Part shown: positions 52,217 through 62,096 of the stretch, piece by piece | Position numbering within the stretch: the stretch's first letter is position 1 | How the letters are laid out: each line of letters begins with the position of its first letter | The notes under the pieces: model-generated | The model's database searches: none | What the model was told of the DNA's origin: nothing | The model's input: the letters and a program-made list of their open reading frames with translations, nothing else | Translations under genes and position numbers: made by a program | NCBI GenBank assembly: GCA_964549945.1 | Contig: CAZJXD010000001.1 | Location: 1-64,000 of the forward strand | Source of the DNA: B25-G16 sp964549945 | Lineage (GTDB): Bacteria; Desulfobacterota; DSM-4660; Desulfatiglandales; B25-G16 | Length of the DNA: 64,000 nt | Direction: 5' to 3'

Positions 52217-53425
52217 ATGCCAGTCTTTACCTACGTGGGCAAGAGCAAAAGGGGGCGAGTTTTAAAGGGCGAGATAGAGGCTGCGGATGAAAGGATCGCA
52301 GGTATCCAGCTAAAGAGAAAGAGTATCGAGGTTACGAAGCTCAAAGCGAAGCCCAAGGACATCTTCGAGAGCATCTCATTCTTAAAGCCAAAGGTCACCA
52401 AGAAGGACCTCGTGATATTTACGAGGCAGTTCTCAACCATGATCGATGCAGGCCTCCCTCTCGTACAAGGCCTGAACATATTGGCAGAGCAGATGGAAAA
52501 CAAGACCTTCAAAGGCATGCTCAAACAGGTCACCAAGGATGTGGAAGGTGGCTCGACCCTGGCGGATGCCCTGAATAAGCACCCCAAGGTATTTGATACG
52601 TTATTCGTCAACCTCGTTGCCGCAGGTGAGGTTGGCGGCATCCTCGATACTATTCTTCAGCGCCTCGCTGCTTATATTGAAAAGGCCGAAAAGCTCAAAT
52701 CAAAGGTGAAGGGGGCCATGGTCTATCCCGTGGCTGTCTTGATTATCGGCGTACTGGTTATGGCCGTTATTATGATTTTCGTTATCCCCGTGTTTCAGGA
52801 GATGTTCTCAAGCCTAGGGCATGGACTCCCGGCGCTCACCCAATTGGTTATCAACGTCAGTAATTTCACCAAGGGCAACATTCACTTCATGATCATAGGG
52901 CTGATCGCTCTCATATGGCTCTTTAGGAGGTATAGGGGAACGACCTCGGGAAAGAGAACCATAGATATAATCTTGCTCAAGATGCCCATCTTCGGGGAGC
53001 TTATTCGAAAGGTTGCCGTGGCGAGATTTACGCGGACCCTCGGAACCATGATCAGCAGCGGTGTTCCGATCCTCGATGCCCTGGAAATCACGGCAAAGAC
53101 ATCCGGAAATGCAGTGGTTGAGGAGGTGATTTATGAGGCGAGGACCAGCATCGCCGAGGGACAGACTATTGCCGATCCCCTCTCCGAGTCAGATATCTTT
53201 CCCGGCATGGTAACGCAGATGATCTCCGTGGGGGAGTCAACGGGCGCCCTCGATGCCATGCTGGAGAAGATCGCGAATTTTTACGACGACGAGGTTGACG
53301 CCAGCGTATCAGCGCTCACCGCCTTGATGGAACCACTCATGATGATGTTACTGGCCGGCGCCCTGGGGCCGATCATTATCGCCATGTACCTTCCCATATT
53401 CCAGATGGCCTCGGCGTTGGGTTAA
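52217..53425 (+). CDS. pilC: PilC, type IV pilus inner-membrane platform protein
   Basis: A 402-residue GspF/PilC protein with two T2SF domains. The N-terminal FTYVGKSKRGRVLKGEIEA and TRQFSTMIDAGLPLVQGL start domain 1; the repeat at about 275 has FTRTLGTMISSGVPILDALE. Three transmembrane helices, near residues 170-190, 225-240 and 375-395. Transfers pilins during assembly with PilB (not in window) and PilT (8-9 kb). Upstream a dyad ATTATC-N6-GATAAT (52140-52157) overlaps a TTGACA. Good Shine-Dalgarno ACGAGGAGGAG. Confidence 0.95.
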   Translation: MPVFTYVGKSKRGRVLKGEIEAADERIAGIQLKRKSIEVTKLKAKPKDIFESISFLKPKVTKKDLVIFTRQFSTMIDAGLPLVQGLNILAEQMENKTFKGMLKQVTKDVEGGSTLADALNKHPKVFDTLFVNLVAAGEVGGILDTILQRLAAYIEKAEKLKSKVKGAMVYPVAVLIIGVLVMAVIMIFVIPVFQEMFSSLGHGLPALTQLVINVSNFTKGNIHFMIIGLIALIWLFRRYRGTTSGKRTIDIILLKMPIFGELIRKVAVARFTRTLGTMISSGVPILDALEITAKTSGNAVVEEVIYEARTSIAEGQTIADPLSESDIFPGMVTQMISVGESTGALDAMLEKIANFYDDEVDASVSALTALMEPLMMMLLAGALGPIIIAMYLPIFQMASALG

Positions 53426-53436
53426 TATACGAAACC

Positions 53437-55128
53437 ATGGCCAAAGTGGAACGAGACTATGCCCAGAGGGAGACACTATCTCGACTTCAGCTGCTGATGT
53501 TCGGAAGGGTGGGGCTCGTTTCCCTGCTGCTGGGCGTTGCGATAATCATCCAGGTGCGGGAAACAAAGGCCTACTTCGGCGAGATACTCAACGCCCACTA
53601 CGTGCTCATCGCGCTCATCTATTTCCTCACGTTTTGTTACGTAGTTGCCCTTAAGTATATAAAAAATCTCGCCAGATTTGCCTATATTCAGCTTCTCATC
53701 GACACCATCTTCATTACCGCAATCATCTATACTACGGGCGGAATCGAGAGCATTTTCTCATTCCTCTACCAATTGAACATCATCGCAGGTGCGATACTGC
53801 TCTATCGTCGAGGAGGGCTGATAATAGCCTCCTTCAGCAGCATTCTCTATGGCACGTTCCTGGATTTAAGCTACTACAGATTGATCAATCCCCTGGGATA
53901 TCCCCATCCTTACATCTACAAATACCAGGTGAGCGAGATCTTCTACATGATTCTCGTGAATGTGGCGGCCTTTTACCTGGTAGCCATACTGAGCAGCTTT
54001 CTCTCTGAGCAGATTCGCAGAAGCAGGGCCGAGCTCAAGGCCAGACAGAGGGACCTCGCCGATCTGGAGATGCTGAAGGAGAATATCATTCAGAGCATCT
54101 CCTCGGGTCTCATAGCGCTGGATGAGCACAACAGGATCATTGCCTTTAACAAGGGAGCTGAGGAGATATTCCGGGTTAATTCAAGGGATGCTATCCTAAG
54201 GGACGTGAGCGAGGTGCTTCCCTTTATTGTACCATACCTGAGGGCGGAGAACCCGAACAAGGTAAGCCAGCTCATCTACAAAGGAGATGATAACCAACGG
54301 CTCGATCTCCTCTTAAACGTTTCCCCGCTACAGAGGCAGAACGGGGATACAAAGGGGGAGATACTTATCTTCCAGGATACTACTCGCCTCATGGAGATGG
54401 AGCGAGAGGTGAAGAGGATGGAGGGTTTGGCCATGCTCGGGGAATTAGCCGCCGGGGTTGCTCACGAGATAAGAAATCCCCTCGCCTCGATAAGCGGCTC
54501 GATTCAGGTATTAAACGATAGCCTCTCAAGGGAGCAAGCCCACATCAATAAGAGGCTCATGGAGATCGTTCTGAGGGAGGTAGACAGGTTAAACCACCTG
54601 GTGAGCGATTTTTTGCAGTTCGCTCGACCGAAGAGGTCTGAGATTGAGGAATTCGACCTCAATACGTTGATCAAGGATACCCTCTATCTCTTTCAAACAA
54701 GCCAGAAGTTGTCACAAAAGCTCGAGGTGGAAACCACCTTTCAAAAGCCGTTGAAGATTACCTCGGATCCACAACAGCTCAAACAGGTGCTCTGGAACGT
54801 TTTAATGAATGCATGTGAGGCCATGCCCAATGGCGGGACTGTCCGTGTGAGCACGGAGTGGGAGCCAGGCTTCCGTGACTCTAAAAAATCGGAAAGGGCA
54901 GTGAGGATCAAGGTGGAGGACACGGGGCCGGGCATTGATCCCTCCGTCATCGAGGATATGTTTAAGCCCTTTTCCACGGCCAAGAAGAATGGATCCGGGT
55001 TAGGGCTGGCCATCGTGAAAAAGATCGTGGAGAATCTGGGCGGCGAGGTCTCGGGCTATAATATCCAAGGCGGAGGAGCGGCCATATCCATCATTTTGCC
55101 GCCTTGTGTAAAGCAAGCACCTCAATAG
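53437..55128 (+). CDS. pilS: PilS-type membrane sensor histidine kinase
   Basis: A 563-residue kinase. About six transmembrane helices in residues 20-190 (PilS type), a PAS domain around 205-310 (LIALDEHNRIIAFNKGAEEIF), the H-box GVAHEIRNPLASISGS with the phospho-His, and an HATPase domain with NACEAMPNGG (N box) and GSGLGLAIVKKI (G box). Located 11 nt after pilC. In related bacteria pilR follows pilS, but here a radical SAM gene follows; the NtrC-type gene at 22.6-24 kb is a candidate partner. It would tune pilin expression through sigma54. Confidence 0.9.
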   Translation: MAKVERDYAQRETLSRLQLLMFGRVGLVSLLLGVAIIIQVRETKAYFGEILNAHYVLIALIYFLTFCYVVALKYIKNLARFAYIQLLIDTIFITAIIYTTGGIESIFSFLYQLNIIAGAILLYRRGGLIIASFSSILYGTFLDLSYYRLINPLGYPHPYIYKYQVSEIFYMILVNVAAFYLVAILSSFLSEQIRRSRAELKARQRDLADLEMLKENIIQSISSGLIALDEHNRIIAFNKGAEEIFRVNSRDAILRDVSEVLPFIVPYLRAENPNKVSQLIYKGDDNQRLDLLLNVSPLQRQNGDTKGEILIFQDTTRLMEMEREVKRMEGLAMLGELAAGVAHEIRNPLASISGSIQVLNDSLSREQAHINKRLMEIVLREVDRLNHLVSDFLQFARPKRSEIEEFDLNTLIKDTLYLFQTSQKLSQKLEVETTFQKPLKITSDPQQLKQVLWNVLMNACEAMPNGGTVRVSTEWEPGFRDSKKSERAVRIKVEDTGPGIDPSVIEDMFKPFSTAKKNGSGLGLAIVKKIVENLGGEVSGYNIQGGGAAISIILPPCVKQAPQ

Positions 55129-55164
55129 GGTTCAAAGGGGAAGGCGGGAGCCCATCAGCGAAGT

Positions 55165-57672
55165 ATGCATATATCCCAGCACACGTGGTTTACAAGGATA
55201 AAACACCCGAGCAGGTACCTAGGGGGTGAGACCCACGCAATCGCCAAAAACCCTGCAGACGTGGAGGTCTCTATCGCGTTGGCATTTCCCGATGTGTATG
55301 AAATCGGGATGTCCCACGTGGGCCTCAAGATACTCTATCATATCCTCAACTCCCTGAGCTGGCTCTCGGCGGAGCGGGTCTTCGCCCCATGGGTTGATCT
55401 AGAGCAGGAGCTGAAAGGCAGAGCCCTGCCCCTCACCTCACTCGAGTCGGAAAGGCCGCTCTCGGAATTTGACCTCATAGGTTTCAGCCTCCAACACGAT
55501 CTCTGCTATACCAATATCCTGTCGATGCTCGATCTCGCGGGGATCACATTCTTATCCGAGCACCGGGGTTTAAGTGAGCCCTTGATAATCGCGGGTGGGC
55601 CCGCGTGCTTTAATCCCGAGCCGGTGGCCGCCCTCTTTGACGCGATAGTGGTAGGTGATGGGGAGGAGGCAGCGGTCCATATTTGTAATGCTGTTCGGGA
55701 GTGGAAACGGGCAGGCGGAAAGGGCAAGCTCGAATTGCTGGAGGAGCTCGCGACGATACGAGGGGTCTACATACCCTCGTTCTTTTCCGTCCGGTATAAC
55801 GCCCGAGGCATTGTGGAGCGCATAGAGCCCTCGAGGCCGGGGTACAATGGGGTTGAAAAGGCCGTAGTTCCCGATCTCAACTCCTGCCCTTTTCCCTCAA
55901 GGCAGATAGTTCCCCTTGCCGAGGCGGTTCACGACCGGTTCACCATAGAGATTGCGAGAGGCTGTAGCCGGGGGTGTCGATTTTGTCAGGCCGGGATGAT
56001 CTACAGGCCGGTGAGGGAGAGGAATCCCCAAGAGATCGTGGGCATCGCGGAGAGTGGTCTTCAAGAGACGGGATTCGAGGATTTGTCGCTTCTCTCCTTG
56101 AGCTCGGGAGACTATAGCTGCGTGCTGCCTTTGGTAAGGGAGTTGATGGCACGGGTTGCGAATCATCATGTTGCCGTGAGCTTCTCGTCTCTAAGGGCCG
56201 ATGGGAACATTTCGCTGTTGATGGAAGAGATCAAGAAGGTCAGGAAGACAAGCTTTACCATTGCGCCCGAGGCCGGGAGCCAGAGGATAAGAGATGCGAT
56301 CAATAAGGGATTGACCGAGGAGCAGATCTTGCACACCGCTCGTGAGATCTATGAGGGGGGCTGGGACCTCATTAAACTGTACTTCATGGTTGGCCTTCCG
56401 ATGGAGCAGAAGAATGATATCGACGCCATCGTCGAGCTGAGCAAGAAGATCGCGCGGCTCGCGCCCAGAAGTCGACGGCACAACGTGCTGAACGTGAGCG
56501 TTGCCACCTTTGTCCCCAAGTCCCACACGCCCTTTCAATGGCTGCCCCAACTCGAGCTCGAGGAGGGCAAGCGAAGGATCAACTTCATCAGAGACGGACT
56601 CCACGGCAAAAGGGTAAAGGTTAAGTGGAACAAGCCGGAGGCGAGTTGGCTGGAGGGCATCTTCTCGAGGGGCGATAGGAGATTGACAGGCGTACTCATC
56701 GAGGCATGGAAAAATGGCGCACGTTTCGATAGTTGGAGCGAACAACTCAACCTGGATGTATGGAGGAATGCCTTCGAGAGGCATCGCCTTGATCCCGATT
56801 TCTACCTCCTCAGGCAGAGGGATGAGGAGGAGGTCCTGCCCTGGGAACATATAAGCCCTGGTATCTCGAAAGAATTCTTGCTGGACGAGTGGCGGAGGGC
56901 AATGAGGGGAGAGGCAACTCTCGACTGCAGGGAGCAATGCTCCAACTGTGGCGTCTGCAAAGGGCTGTCGGTTTCACCGGTGCTGTTCGATAAGGGCACC
57001 CCCTTGGGTACTACCGCCTTTCTCCCTAGGCAGAGAATGGGGGGACGCATACGGAGGTTTAGGATCCATTTCACGAAACTGGAAAGAGGACGATTCCTAA
57101 GCCACTTAGAGCTTGTGAGGTTATTTATAAGGGCATTCAGGAGGGCTGGGGTAGGCCTGGTCTACTCAAACGGCTACCATCCAATGCCGAAGGCGTCCTT
57201 TGCAACGGCATTACCGGTGGGAGTCGAGAGCCTGGCTGAGGTGGTGGACCTCTCCTTATACGATAACGGTAATATCTCTCAAGCCATCGAACTGGTCAAC
57301 AGAGAACTCCCACCCGGTATCAGAGCCCTGGCTATTGAGGAGGTGCTGACCAAAGAGCGCCCTCCCCAGGTTAAGGAGAGCACTTTTCATGTAAGAGTTC
57401 GGGGATCTCTCGGAGAGGAGGAGCTTATTCGGTTTTTGGATTTGCACGAATGCCCGGTGATACGGAAGCGCGGAAGCAGGGAACACGTAATCGATATCAG
57501 GTCCCAGGTGAAGGGATTGAACCTTTTGTCCAGTGATGAGATCGAGATGGTAGTACGACATGACGCTGGCCCGGAAATGAAGCCATCCGAGATTATCAAG
57601 GAGATATTCGCGCTCACCGATAGCCAGGCGGAGGAGATAAGGGTGTTAAAAACGAAAAGCATCCTTGCCTAA
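55165..57672 (+). CDS. TIGR03960-type radical SAM protein with DUF2344 domain
   Basis: An 835-residue protein. Residues 20-200 form a B12-binding-like N-terminal domain; the radical SAM core has ARGCSRGCRFCQAG (C-x3-C-x2-C) and continues through FTIAPEAGSQRIRDAI and LIKLYFMVGLP. The last 230 residues match the DUF2344/TIGR03936 domain (FRIHFTKLERGRFLSHLELVR...YSNGYHPMPKAS). In Proteobacteria and Firmicutes these are fused or adjacent and lie next to RNase G, as here (9-nt gap). The modified target is unknown; an RNA or ribosome-related substrate is suspected from context. Confidence 0.9.
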   Translation: MHISQHTWFTRIKHPSRYLGGETHAIAKNPADVEVSIALAFPDVYEIGMSHVGLKILYHILNSLSWLSAERVFAPWVDLEQELKGRALPLTSLESERPLSEFDLIGFSLQHDLCYTNILSMLDLAGITFLSEHRGLSEPLIIAGGPACFNPEPVAALFDAIVVGDGEEAAVHICNAVREWKRAGGKGKLELLEELATIRGVYIPSFFSVRYNARGIVERIEPSRPGYNGVEKAVVPDLNSCPFPSRQIVPLAEAVHDRFTIEIARGCSRGCRFCQAGMIYRPVRERNPQEIVGIAESGLQETGFEDLSLLSLSSGDYSCVLPLVRELMARVANHHVAVSFSSLRADGNISLLMEEIKKVRKTSFTIAPEAGSQRIRDAINKGLTEEQILHTAREIYEGGWDLIKLYFMVGLPMEQKNDIDAIVELSKKIARLAPRSRRHNVLNVSVATFVPKSHTPFQWLPQLELEEGKRRINFIRDGLHGKRVKVKWNKPEASWLEGIFSRGDRRLTGVLIEAWKNGARFDSWSEQLNLDVWRNAFERHRLDPDFYLLRQRDEEEVLPWEHISPGISKEFLLDEWRRAMRGEATLDCREQCSNCGVCKGLSVSPVLFDKGTPLGTTAFLPRQRMGGRIRRFRIHFTKLERGRFLSHLELVRLFIRAFRRAGVGLVYSNGYHPMPKASFATALPVGVESLAEVVDLSLYDNGNISQAIELVNRELPPGIRALAIEEVLTKERPPQVKESTFHVRVRGSLGEEELIRFLDLHECPVIRKRGSREHVIDIRSQVKGLNLLSSDEIEMVVRHDAGPEMKPSEIIKEIFALTDSQAEEIRVLKTKSILA

Positions 57673-57681
57673 GGCCTATTT

Positions 57682-59208
57682 ATGACAAACGAACTGGTCA
57701 TAAACGCGAGACCACATGAGACCCGAGTGGCGCTAGTGGAGAACGGGACTGTGGTCGAACTGCATCTCAAGAGGGGTTCCGAGCAGGAGCTTTTGGGAAA
57801 CATCTATCTCGGGAAGGTGATTAGGGTCCTGCCCGGAATGCAGGCCGCCTTCGTAGATATAGGCATTGATAAGCCGGCCTTCCTTTATGTGATGGACGTC
57901 TACAATGACCTTCGTCAGTGGGAGCAGATTATGTTGCAGGAAGGCGATGATGAGAACAATAGGGAGACCGCTGCTCCCGTCCGGATGCGATTCCAGAGGG
58001 GCTCCGATATCAACATAGAGGGCCTTTTAAAGGAGGGCCAGGATATCATGGTCCAGGTGTCTAAGGAGCCCATGGGCACCAAGGGTGCCCGGTTAACCTG
58101 CCACATTACCCTTCCTGGACGCCACCTTGTGTATATGCCCACCGTCGATCACATCGGCATTTCACGAAGGATAGAGGCTGAGAGGGAGAGGACGAGGTTA
58201 AAGAAGATAATGCAGGAGCTCTCCCCTCCAGGGGAAGGTTTTATCGTGAGAACGGTGAGCGAGAGAGCCCCCAAGGAAAAGTTCAAGTCCGAAATGGAAT
58301 TCTTGACCAAATTATGGGCGAATATTCAGAAGAAGAGGGATACAGGCTCCGCCCCCAGCATCCTTCACAAGGAGTTAACGATCACGCTCAAGGCGGTGAG
58401 GGACCTGTTTACCAAGGAAATCGACAGGTTGGTGATCGACTCACGGGAGGAATATCAATCGGTCATGGAGTTCATCGAGACCTTCGCCCCTAACCTCAGG
58501 TACTCCGTTGAGCTCTACGAGGGCAGGGAGCCCATATTCGATGCCTATGGCATTGAGATGGAGATAAACAGGGCCTTGGAAAAGAAGATATGGCTGAAGT
58601 CAGGAGGATATATCGTTATCGAGTCAACGGAGGCCCTCACGGTGATAGACGTGAATACCGGGAGCTACGTGGGCAAAAGGAATTTAGAGGAGACTATCGC
58701 AAAGACAAACCTCGAAGCCGTGAAGGAGATCGCCTACCAGATACGGTTGAGGAATATCGGGGGATTGATAGTCATTGACTTCATAGACATGAACAGAGAA
58801 GCGGACAAGGAAAAGGTGTTTTATGCGCTCAAAGAAGCCCTGGAAAAGGATAAGGCAAAGACGGCCGTCCTGAAGATGTCGGAGCTGGGGTTGATCGAGA
58901 TGACGAGGAAGAGGACAAAAGAGGACATAAACCTGTTCCTCACCGAGCCTTGCCCGTACTGTGAGGGAAAAGGCAGACTGAAGTCGCCGACTACGATTTG
59001 CTACGATATATTCAGGGATCTGGAGAGGGAATCCGTGGCCGGTGATGAGGGCAAGGTCTATCTGCTGGTAAGCCCGGAGATAGAGAAGGTGTTAAAGGAG
59101 GAGGAGCGGTATTCCATTATGGAATTGGAGAAAAAGATCAACAGGCGTATTATAATAGTGGGGAAAAGCGATTTTCATATCGAACAGTATGAAATAAGCC
59201 TCCAGTGA
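57682..59208 (+). CDS. rng: ribonuclease G
   Basis: A 508-residue RNase E/G catalytic region. It has the S1 domain (GNIYLGKVIRVLPGMQAAFVDIG), the 5'-sensor and RNase H-like regions, catalytic Asp residues in VIDVNTGSYVG and VIDFIDMN, and the Zn-link CPYCEGKG. No C-terminal scaffold, so RNase G rather than RNase E. It cleaves rRNA precursors and mRNAs. Translationally close to the TIGR03960 gene. Confidence 0.95.
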   Translation: MTNELVINARPHETRVALVENGTVVELHLKRGSEQELLGNIYLGKVIRVLPGMQAAFVDIGIDKPAFLYVMDVYNDLRQWEQIMLQEGDDENNRETAAPVRMRFQRGSDINIEGLLKEGQDIMVQVSKEPMGTKGARLTCHITLPGRHLVYMPTVDHIGISRRIEAERERTRLKKIMQELSPPGEGFIVRTVSERAPKEKFKSEMEFLTKLWANIQKKRDTGSAPSILHKELTITLKAVRDLFTKEIDRLVIDSREEYQSVMEFIETFAPNLRYSVELYEGREPIFDAYGIEMEINRALEKKIWLKSGGYIVIESTEALTVIDVNTGSYVGKRNLEETIAKTNLEAVKEIAYQIRLRNIGGLIVIDFIDMNREADKEKVFYALKEALEKDKAKTAVLKMSELGLIEMTRKRTKEDINLFLTEPCPYCEGKGRLKSPTTICYDIFRDLERESVAGDEGKVYLLVSPEIEKVLKEEERYSIMELEKKINRRIIIVGKSDFHIEQYEISLQ

Positions 59209-59287
59209 GGTTTTTCAACCACGGACACCACTCGTTCTGATTTTAACGGAACTATTGAAAGTAACACTTTTTTCTCTATATAGTTTC

Positions 59288-60550
59288 TCAGGGGGTGAGG
59301 GAGGGGATAATCTCCGCTGCCTCGCTATTTATCTCGGCCACTAATCCCTGGAGCCATTCGGTGCCCAGGGCGGCATCGTCCTCGTCCATGCCCTTGATGA
59401 CTCTGAGGTAAGCCTTACCCCTTTCGCGTATCATCCCGTGAATGAGCTCTAAAAAGCCATCCCTCTTTGCCCGGTTCCCCGTTACATGGGGGCATTTCCC
59501 TAAAAAAAAGCCCTCTAGCCGAGCCCATTGCTCGAAGAACTCCCTCCTGAGATGTATGTTTTTCTGCGAAGCCTTGTCCTGCATTACCATATTGTAGACC
59601 TCAATAGACTGCGGCATCTTTTCGGCAACCTGCCCTAATCGGTGGATCCTCTCGCTGATGACCATATCCAGCTTTTCCAGGGCTCCATTATAGAGGGCCT
59701 CCTCGAATGTCGTGGACCCGAAGAAGGACGAGCGGACATCGAGGTACCATCGCTTCAAGGCGATGATGTTAGCTATATAGTTGATATTATTTTTAATTAT
59801 CCTATTAATGCCGGGATATAGAAGGGGGTGGTATGGCTGCTGTTTTTTTATCGATGCCCGGGAAAAGAGGAGCCCATTGCCCTTCGGGAAATCCTTTCGG
59901 TAGATAGTGCCAGCGGCGATCACAGTTCCGAATCCTATTCTCACCGGCCCAACCAGTCCACCCTGTCCCCCCAGGAAGATCGGTCTTTGATTGAGCATGA
60001 CCCCTCTGGGAACATCACCGATGAGAGAAGGGGTAGCCTTATCCTGGTCCGGAGTGTAGTTGAAATGTATGTATGAGCTTCCAACCTCGCTGTGATCTTT
60101 TCGGCTTGTCCCCCCGGCCATGAGGCAGTCGCAGAAATTTATAAGGCTTCCAAGGGTGACGAAGGGCAGCAAGATAGTCTGCTTCAGGCTCACTGTATGA
60201 GCACCATTGGACTCTTCCTCAAGCAGACACCCGGACCGAATGTGAGCTCCTGAACCCATCTTCGCCCTTTCGAGAAAGGTGGAACCTGAGAAATAGCCCC
60301 CCTTTAGCTTCACCCTGGGCCCTAGCTGACAGTTCTGGATCGTCACCGGTCCCTCAAGGCCGATCTCGCTGCCCTCTCCGATTACCGTTGTTGCGCCGAA
60401 TATCTTGGACCCGGCATGTATCACCACTCCATCACCCGATATTCCGTCAAGGGATACCTCCTGTCCTATGGCGATAGTCTCGGGGTTCGGAATCCTCACA
60501 CCTTTGCTGATGAGCTGTTGGACCTTTGCGTATTGTCCTCCTTCTGTCAC
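59288..60550 (-). CDS. left-handed beta-helix protein resembling GlmU C-terminal domain
   Basis: A 420-residue protein with an N-terminal left-handed beta-helix (hexapeptide repeats at about 30-270, e.g. SKIFGATTVIGEGSEIGLEGPVTIQN) and a helical C-terminal domain of about 150 residues. It lacks the GG-x-GTR nucleotidyltransferase motif of GlmU, so it cannot make UDP-GlcNAc by itself. It may bind or acetylate a sugar nucleotide, or be regulatory. The start overlaps the rapZ stop by 4 nt (ATGA), last in a purE-tsaC-rapZ operon. RapZ controls amino-sugar synthesis in E. coli, so a link is tempting but unproved. Confidence 0.8.
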   Translation of the reverse strand: MTEGGQYAKVQQLISKGVRIPNPETIAIGQEVSLDGISGDGVVIHAGSKIFGATTVIGEGSEIGLEGPVTIQNCQLGPRVKLKGGYFSGSTFLERAKMGSGAHIRSGCLLEEESNGAHTVSLKQTILLPFVTLGSLINFCDCLMAGGTSRKDHSEVGSSYIHFNYTPDQDKATPSLIGDVPRGVMLNQRPIFLGGQGGLVGPVRIGFGTVIAAGTIYRKDFPKGNGLLFSRASIKKQQPYHPLLYPGINRIIKNNINYIANIIALKRWYLDVRSSFFGSTTFEEALYNGALEKLDMVISERIHRLGQVAEKMPQSIEVYNMVMQDKASQKNIHLRREFFEQWARLEGFFLGKCPHVTGNRAKRDGFLELIHGMIRERGKAYLRVIKGMDEDDAALGTEWLQGLVAEINSEAAEIIPSLTP

Positions 60551-61425
60551 TGTCTCTCCAATCCAATGTCCCTGTGTGTTAACGTCATGACGTTTTCCGC
60601 TTTCTTCAGTTCCTCAAATATCGTTTCTGCAACGCTTACCGACCTATGCCGTCCAGCCGTACAGCCTACCGCGATGGTTAAAGATGATTTGCCCTCTCTT
60701 TCATAAAGAGGGATGAGGTAGGCAAGGAGTTCCAGGTATTTCTTGAGGAAGGTATGGGTTTCCTCCAACCCGTCCAAATACTCCCTGACCTTGTGGGATG
60801 TCCCGTTAAGATTTTTTAATTCCTCGATAAAGTAGGGATTTGGCAGGCATCTCACATCAATCACGATATCGGCATCATAGGGAATGCCATACTTATAGCC
60901 AAAGGAGAGGATGTATATCCTCATCCTCTTCTCCGGCACCTCCTTGAGAGCATGGTTTAGAATAATCTCCTTCAGCTGGTGAACATTGTAATTCGAAGTA
61001 TCGATCACCAGATCGGCCAGATCCCTCAACTCCCTCAGGGCCTCTCGTTCAGCCTCGATCCCCTCAAGAACACTCTTACCCTCGCTGAGGGGATGTTTTC
61101 TGCGCGTTTGACTGTACCTTCTGAGCAGCGCATCCGTTGAGGCCTCGAGAAAGATAATCTCAAAGAGGTACCCCTCGTTGCTGAGATCTTGAAAGATTTC
61201 AGGGTACCGTTGGAGGAACTCCCTTTCCCTCAGATCCATTACCAGGGCGAGCCTGGTCAGCTCTGTACTGGCTGTGGATTTGAGCTTCAGGAACCCCGGC
61301 AGCATGATCACCGGCAGGTTGTCGATGCAGAAGAAACCCGCATCCTCAAGGGCGTTTATCGCGGTAGTCTTTCCCGATCCTGAAAGACCGGTAATGATGG
61401 TGATTTTGATATGTTTCACCCTCAA
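60547..61425 (-). CDS. rapZ: RapZ/YvcJ-family P-loop protein
   Basis: A 292-residue protein of the RapZ/YvcJ family. Walker A is TGLSGSGKTTAI, Walker B region DNLPVIML, and the C-terminal effector-sensing domain holds DVRCLPNPYFIEELKNLNG and VGCTAGRHRSVSVAE. In E. coli RapZ binds GlcN6P and directs RNase E to the small RNA GlmZ; the target here is unknown. The start is TTG with AGGGGA upstream; GTG at 61419 is possible. It is 11 nt after tsaC and coupled to the beta-helix gene. Confidence 0.92.
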   Translation of the reverse strand: MRVKHIKITIITGLSGSGKTTAINALEDAGFFCIDNLPVIMLPGFLKLKSTASTELTRLALVMDLREREFLQRYPEIFQDLSNEGYLFEIIFLEASTDALLRRYSQTRRKHPLSEGKSVLEGIEAEREALRELRDLADLVIDTSNYNVHQLKEIILNHALKEVPEKRMRIYILSFGYKYGIPYDADIVIDVRCLPNPYFIEELKNLNGTSHKVREYLDGLEETHTFLKKYLELLAYLIPLYEREGKSSLTIAVGCTAGRHRSVSVAETIFEELKKAENVMTLTHRDIGLERQ

Positions 61426-61436
61426 GGATTCCCCTA

Positions 61437-62096
61437 TTATGGAGTTGAAACGAGTATCTCCCGGTAAACGCCGCTGCCTATGATCTCCTCCTCCTTGATG
61501 ATGCCCTCCCTGATAAGCAGAGGAGGATCACTGGTAACGTCAAGAAGGGTGGAGGGATGAGTTCCTTCCGTGGCTCCTCCGTCGAGGATTAGATCGACCT
61601 TCTCACCGAGACATTCTACCACCTGATCTGCCCTTGTGCAAGGAGGCTGTCCAGAGATATTAGCGCTTGTTCCGGTTACGGGTACGTTGAGCGCGAGGGT
61701 GAGCGCGTGGGCCAGGGGGTGACTGGATATCCTGATACCTATCTTCCCTGTGCCTCCAGTGATCACCGTGGGTAAGCCTTGAGAGGATTGCAATACCATG
61801 GTGAGGCCGCCGGGCCAGAATCTTCTGCCAAGCTCTTCGGCCTCCGGCGGAATAGGAGAGGCGTATTTGGAGAGCTCGTTGATGGAGGAAATCAATATGA
61901 GGATGGGAAGATGGGGATCCCTTTTTTTAACCCGAAAGAGCTTCTCGATTGCGGAGGAGTTGGTGGCATCTACACCAAGACCATAAAAGGATTCGGTGGG
62001 AAATGCCACTATGCCCCCTTTTTCTATGATCGAAACGGCCCTCTCAAGGCCCTTTTGAGGGGACTCGGCTTCGTCAATTACGATTACTTCGCTCAT
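61437..62096 (-). CDS. tsaC: Sua5/YciO/YrdC family protein, L-threonylcarbamoyladenylate synthase
   Basis: Forms threonylcarbamoyl-AMP for tRNA t6A37. A 219-residue protein with KGGIVAFPTESFYGLGVDATN (the KGG..ayPTet motif), RVKKRDPHLPI, FWPGGLTMVL and VTGTSANISGQP. TsaC length, without the Sua5 C-terminal domain. The start overlaps the purE stop by 4 nt. Confidence 0.93.
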   Translation of the reverse strand: MSEVIVIDEAESPQKGLERAVSIIEKGGIVAFPTESFYGLGVDATNSSAIEKLFRVKKRDPHLPILILISSINELSKYASPIPPEAEELGRRFWPGGLTMVLQSSQGLPTVITGGTGKIGIRISSHPLAHALTLALNVPVTGTSANISGQPPCTRADQVVECLGEKVDLILDGGATEGTHPSTLLDVTSDPPLLIREGIIKEEEIIGSGVYREILVSTP

